Part shown: piece by piece, positions 60,899 to 64,000 of the stretch
How the letters are laid out: each line of letters begins with the position of its first letter
How positions within the stretch are numbered: the stretch's first letter is position 1
Assembly: GCA_031551125.1 (NCBI GenBank)
Contig: JAVBOB010000023.1
Location: forward strand, 24,657-88,656
Reading direction: 5' to 3'
Length of the DNA: 64,000 nt
Source of the DNA: JAIRNF01 sp031551125
GTDB lineage: Bacteria; Bacteroidota; Bacteroidia; Bacteroidales; UBA932
The notes under the pieces: generated by a model
What the model was told of the DNA's origin: nothing
Seen by the model: the letters and a program-made list of their open reading frames with translations, nothing else
Databases searched by the model: none
Program-made: the position numbers and the translations under genes

Positions 60899-63805
60899 AT
60901 GTCACAAACCGAAAGTGTAAGAATAAGTAAAGTTGTAAAGGAGTTCAACATTGGTATTTCAACCTTAGTGGAATTCCTGAAGAAAAAGGGAATAGAGGTA
61001 GAACCCAATCCAAATTCTAAAATCTCTCCTGAAGCCTATGCTATGGCTGCAAAGGAATTTGGTTCCGAGCAGGATATTAAAGAGGCATCGAAAAAAGTGA
61101 ACTTGAAGGGTATTCGCTCTGTTCAGGAAGAGGGTGCTGTTGCCACTACGCCAAAGAAAATAGATGATGAGCCCGAGGAGGAAAAAGAGGTGGTGGTGAA
61201 AACCAACGCTGTTGAAGCTCCTAAGGTAAAGGTGATTGATAAGATAGACCTTAGTGCCGTATCGGGAAAGAAGAAAAAAGTAGTAGAAGAGGAGGAGGTA
61301 GTTCCCCCTGTTGTTAAGGTTGAAGCGCCCAAAAAACCGGAAGCAGCTGTTGAGGAAAAACCGAAAGAAGTAGCTCAACCCGTTGTTGAACCTAAACCTG
61401 AAGTAAAAGAGGTGGTTGAACATGTTGAGGTTAAGAGTGAACAGCTAAAGGGTGTAAAGGTTGTTGATAAAATAAACCTGCAAAGCTTGGAGGCTAAGCC
61501 TAAAGAAAGCGGAAAGCCGGCAAAGAAGACCGATAAAAAGGAACAACAAGCACAGGCCGAACAACCGAAAAAGGTGGAAAAGCCCGAACCCGTTAAGGTT
61601 GAGCAGGAAGAAAAAGCACCTGAACCTGTAGCGAAAAAAGAAGAAGTAGAGTTTATACCTACAAAAATACAACGTCTTACAGGACCTACGATTGTTGAGG
61701 GAATGAAGGTTGACCTTTCTCAGTTTGAAACGAAGAAAAGTGAAAGTTCATCCGGTGACGATAAGGGAAGAAAGAAGCGTAAGCGTATAAAGAAAGATAA
61801 GAAAGTAAATATTGAGGCCGTGAAGGATGCCGGCCCTAAAAAAGATGCCGCTGCTCCTGCAAAGAAGCACAAGCCTGTTCTTAAGCCGGTGCGTCAGGAA
61901 GTTGACGAAGAAGCTGTACAACGTCAGGTGAAAGAAACCCTTGCTCGGCTTACTGCCAATAAGGGTAAAACCAAGAGCTCAAAATATCGTCGTGATAAGC
62001 GCGATGCTGTTAGCCAGCGTATGTCCGAAGAAATGGAACGCCAGGAACAGCAGAGTTCAGTTCTGCAGCTTACCGAGTTTGTAACCGTGAACGAGCTGGC
62101 AACCATGATGAATGTTCCGGCTATAAAGGTTATAGAGGCTTGTATGAACCTTGGTTTGATGGTGTCTATCAACCAACGTTTAGATGCTGAAGCTCTTGCT
62201 ATTGTGGCCGAAGAGTTTGGCTTTAAGGTAGAGTTTGTAAGCGTAGATATTCAGGATGCTGTAAAGCCCGAGGAAGATTCGGAAGAAGATATGTTGCCTC
62301 GTCCGCCAATTGTAACGGTGATGGGACACGTTGACCACGGTAAAACATCGCTACTCGACCACGTTCGTAAGGCTAACGTAATTGCCGGAGAGGCCGGAGG
62401 TATTACCCAGCACATAGGTGCATACAGCGTAGAATTATCGGACGGTCGCCATATTACGTTCCTTGATACGCCCGGTCACGAAGCGTTTACCGCTATGCGT
62501 GCCCGTGGAGCGAAGGTTACGGACTTGGCCATTATCATTATTGCGGCTGATGATGCGGTGATGCCTCAAACACGTGAAGCTATTAACCACGCTGTAGCAG
62601 CCGGTGTACCAATGATTTTTGCTATTAATAAGATAGATAAGCCTGGTGCTAATCCCGAAAAAATTAAGGAGCAGCTGGCACAAATGAACTTACTGGTAGA
62701 GGATTGGGGTGGTAAATACCAATCGCAGGAAATATCGGCAAAAAAGGGGCTTAACGTTGAAAAACTACTTGAAAAGGTGCTGCTTGAGGCTGATTTACTC
62801 AACTTGAAGGCTAACCCCGACAAGCGCGCTTTTGGTTCTGTAATTGAAAGTTCGCTGGATAAGGGACGTGGTTACGTGGCAACCGTACTTGTACACGGTG
62901 GTACGCTTAGAGTAGGTGATATTATGCTGTCCGGTAGCTATACAGGACGCGTAAAGGCTATGTTCAACGAACGCGGACAGCGGGTTGACGAGGCCGGTCC
63001 TTCAATGCCGGTGTTGGTGTTGGGGCTTAACGGTGCTCCCGCCGCAGGTGAAACCTTTAACGTAATGGATGACGAACGCGAGGCTAAAGATTTGGCCAAT
63101 AAGCGAGAACAGCTGTTACGCATACAAGGCTTACGCACACAAAAACATATTACGCTTGAAGAAATCGGGCGACGCATTGCTATTGGAAGCTTCAAGGCGC
63201 TGAACGTTATTGTGAAGGGTGACGTGGACGGTTCTATCGAAGCGCTAGCCGATTCACTAATAAAGCTGTCAACTGAAGAGGTACAGGTTAACGTTATTCA
63301 TAAGGCGGTAGGAGCAATATCAGAGTCTGACGTTTCGTTGGCTGCCGCATCTAACGCCATTATCATTGGATTCCAAGTTAGACCGTCGGTAGGTGCACGT
63401 AAGCTGGCAGAGCAGGAAGAAATAGAAATCCGCTTGTACTCGGTAATTTACGATGCTATCAACGAAGTGAAGGATGGTATTGAAGGTATGCTTGCTCCAA
63501 TTATGAAGGAAGAAACTACCTCAAGTGTTGAGGTGCTGGAAACGTTTAAGATAACAAAAGTGGGAACCATTGCCGGATGTATGGTGCGTGAAGGTAAGAT
63601 TACTCGCCATGCCAGCATTCGCGTAATTCGAGACGGCATTGTGGTATATACCGGACGATTGGGTTCGCTTAAACGCTTTAAGGATGATGCGAAGGAAGTA
63701 GCAGCCGGATACGAGTGCGGTTTGAATATCGAAAGCTTTAACGACATAAAGGTAGGCGATATAGTGGAGTCATACGAAATGGTGGAAACCAAGCGAAACC
63801 TATAA
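60899..63805 (+). CDS. infB: Translation initiation factor IF-2
   Basis: 968 aa. An N-terminal IF2N motif (VKEFNIGISTLVEFLKKKGIEVEPN) precedes about 350 residues rich in Lys, Glu, Pro and Val, disordered and low in complexity. The GTPase domain has GHVDHGKT at about 475-482, DTPGHEA at about 522 and NKID at about 576. Domains II to IV end with KVGTIAGCMVREGKITRHASIRVIRDG. It brings fMet-tRNA to the 30S subunit. The start is 57 nt after nusA. A strong terminator follows. Confidence 0.97.
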   Translation: MSQTESVRISKVVKEFNIGISTLVEFLKKKGIEVEPNPNSKISPEAYAMAAKEFGSEQDIKEASKKVNLKGIRSVQEEGAVATTPKKIDDEPEEEKEVVVKTNAVEAPKVKVIDKIDLSAVSGKKKKVVEEEEVVPPVVKVEAPKKPEAAVEEKPKEVAQPVVEPKPEVKEVVEHVEVKSEQLKGVKVVDKINLQSLEAKPKESGKPAKKTDKKEQQAQAEQPKKVEKPEPVKVEQEEKAPEPVAKKEEVEFIPTKIQRLTGPTIVEGMKVDLSQFETKKSESSSGDDKGRKKRKRIKKDKKVNIEAVKDAGPKKDAAAPAKKHKPVLKPVRQEVDEEAVQRQVKETLARLTANKGKTKSSKYRRDKRDAVSQRMSEEMERQEQQSSVLQLTEFVTVNELATMMNVPAIKVIEACMNLGLMVSINQRLDAEALAIVAEEFGFKVEFVSVDIQDAVKPEEDSEEDMLPRPPIVTVMGHVDHGKTSLLDHVRKANVIAGEAGGITQHIGAYSVELSDGRHITFLDTPGHEAFTAMRARGAKVTDLAIIIIAADDAVMPQTREAINHAVAAGVPMIFAINKIDKPGANPEKIKEQLAQMNLLVEDWGGKYQSQEISAKKGLNVEKLLEKVLLEADLLNLKANPDKRAFGSVIESSLDKGRGYVATVLVHGGTLRVGDIMLSGSYTGRVKAMFNERGQRVDEAGPSMPVLVLGLNGAPAAGETFNVMDDEREAKDLANKREQLLRIQGLRTQKHITLEEIGRRIAIGSFKALNVIVKGDVDGSIEALADSLIKLSTEEVQVNVIHKAVGAISESDVSLAAASNAIIIGFQVRPSVGARKLAEQEEIEIRLYSVIYDAINEVKDGIEGMLAPIMKEETTSSVEVLETFKITKVGTIAGCMVREGKITRHASIRVIRDGIVVYTGRLGSLKRFKDDAKEVAAGYECGLNIESFNDIKVGDIVESYEMVETKRNL

Positions 63806-63826
63806 AACCTTGCTGGAATAGGATAG

Positions 63827-63856
63827 AAAAAGAGCCGCATAGTTGCGGCTCTTTTT
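63827..63856 (+). terminator. Terminator of the rimP-nusA-infB operon
   Basis: AAAAAGAGCCGCA (63827-63839) and TGCGGCTCTTTTT (63844-63856), a perfect 13-bp stem with a TAGT loop and a T-run. Confidence 0.93.
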
Positions 63857-63861
63857 GTTGA

Positions 63862-63899
63862 TAATGATGCCAAAAACAGTTGGTGGAGTAAATTGTAAC
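63862..63899. repeat. Partial copy of the broken gene's 3' end
   Basis: TAATGATGCCAAAAACAG (63862-63879) equals 53656-53673. GGTGGAGTAAATTGTAAC (63882-63899) equals 53795-53812 but for one base. The 120 nt between them in the first place are missing here. Confidence 0.7.
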
Positions 63900-63925
63900 C
63901 GTCAATAAGTTTGGTATTTACCGTG

Positions 63926-63973
63926 ATAAAATAGAAGTTAGATGAAACAAGTTTCATCTAACTTCTATTTTAT
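63926..63973. repeat. Perfect 23-bp-arm palindrome over a start codon
   Basis: Arms 63926-63948 and 63951-63973 are exactly inverted around AA (inner arm AGTTAGATGAAAC). The right arm ends in the A and T of the ATG at 63972, so an RNA hairpin would close over the start of the next ORF. Confidence 0.85.
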
Positions 63974-64000
63974 GCGCAAATTACGTTGTCCACATTGCGG
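63972..64000 (+). CDS. Start of a zinc-ribbon ORF, cut by the window edge
   Basis: ATG at 63972 begins MRKLRCPHC and then runs off the window. CPxC so close to the N-terminus is typical of zinc-ribbon proteins, including the first ORF of IS1-type and other transposases. With the palindrome in front and a repeat-rich junction before it, an insertion sequence is plausible, but only nine residues can be read. Confidence 0.35.

Noticed and set aside
60965..61672. Long antisense frames rich in Phe and Leu within infB
   Set aside because: They are the complement of the Lys/Glu-rich linker of IF-2 and have no protein-like features.

Overview
The window comes from a Bacteroidota chromosome, probably of a Chitinophagales/Sphingobacteriales-like lineage (inference). 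The evidence is a gliding/type IX secretion lipoprotein GldJ, a PorP/SprF-family protein, a secreted protease with a type IX-like C-terminal tail, a SusC-like TonB receptor, many lipoproteins, promoters of the Bacteroidota type TTG-N19-23-TAnnTTTG, and little sign of Shine-Dalgarno sites. There is no phage, CRISPR array, rRNA or tRNA.

Layout. 1-10143 is a lysine-fermentation operon on the + strand: the end of kce, two tandem kdd paralogues, kamA, kamB, kamC, kamD, kamE and one CoA-transferase subunit (atoA). Together they turn L-lysine into beta-lysine, 3,5-diaminohexanoate, 3-keto-5-aminohexanoate and then CoA esters; KamB and KamC are the likely repair ATPases of the B12-dependent KamDE mutase. 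10.2-17.4 kb holds housekeeping genes (birA, mqnE of the futalosine menaquinone route, metF, thiL, an MFS carrier, a TrmH-type methylase) and a CHRD lipoprotein. 17.7-21.9 kb is a three-gene set for muropeptide breakdown outside the cytoplasm: an NlpC/P60 lipoprotein, a Tat-exported dipeptide epimerase and a transglutaminase-fold lipoprotein. 22-31 kb has an aspartyl protease, cysS, mltG, a small membrane protein, fsa, yciO, mnmA and a YihY protein. 31.2-46.8 kb holds the M4 metalloprotease, NUDIX, pyrE, FKBP-like, RsmI-like, gldJ, PorP/SprF, TonB receptor and tex genes. 46.9-52.6 kb has a DNRLRE lipoprotein between 87-bp direct repeats, L-serine dehydratase, dnaN and an exonuclease. 52.7-55.8 kb is a small accessory island (SMI1/KNR4, a broken gene, a DUF4026/DUF2314-like gene, a repeat element). 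55.8-58.8 kb is an overlapping epimerase/PAP2/SBF-like operon, and 59.1-63.8 kb is rimP-nusA-infB. The right edge has a perfect 23-bp-arm palindrome over the start of a cut-off zinc-ribbon ORF.

The most unusual property is the intergenic DNA. Nearly every gap holds an imperfect hairpin, and these fall into a few word families reused at distant sites. A short word of about 26 bp centred on CTCGTAAACTCGG sits inside four otherwise unrelated repeats, and in two or three of them it looks like a clean insertion. Repeats sit at most junctions of the lysine operon and could shape its mRNA processing. All family names are from reading the translations by eye; no database search was possible.
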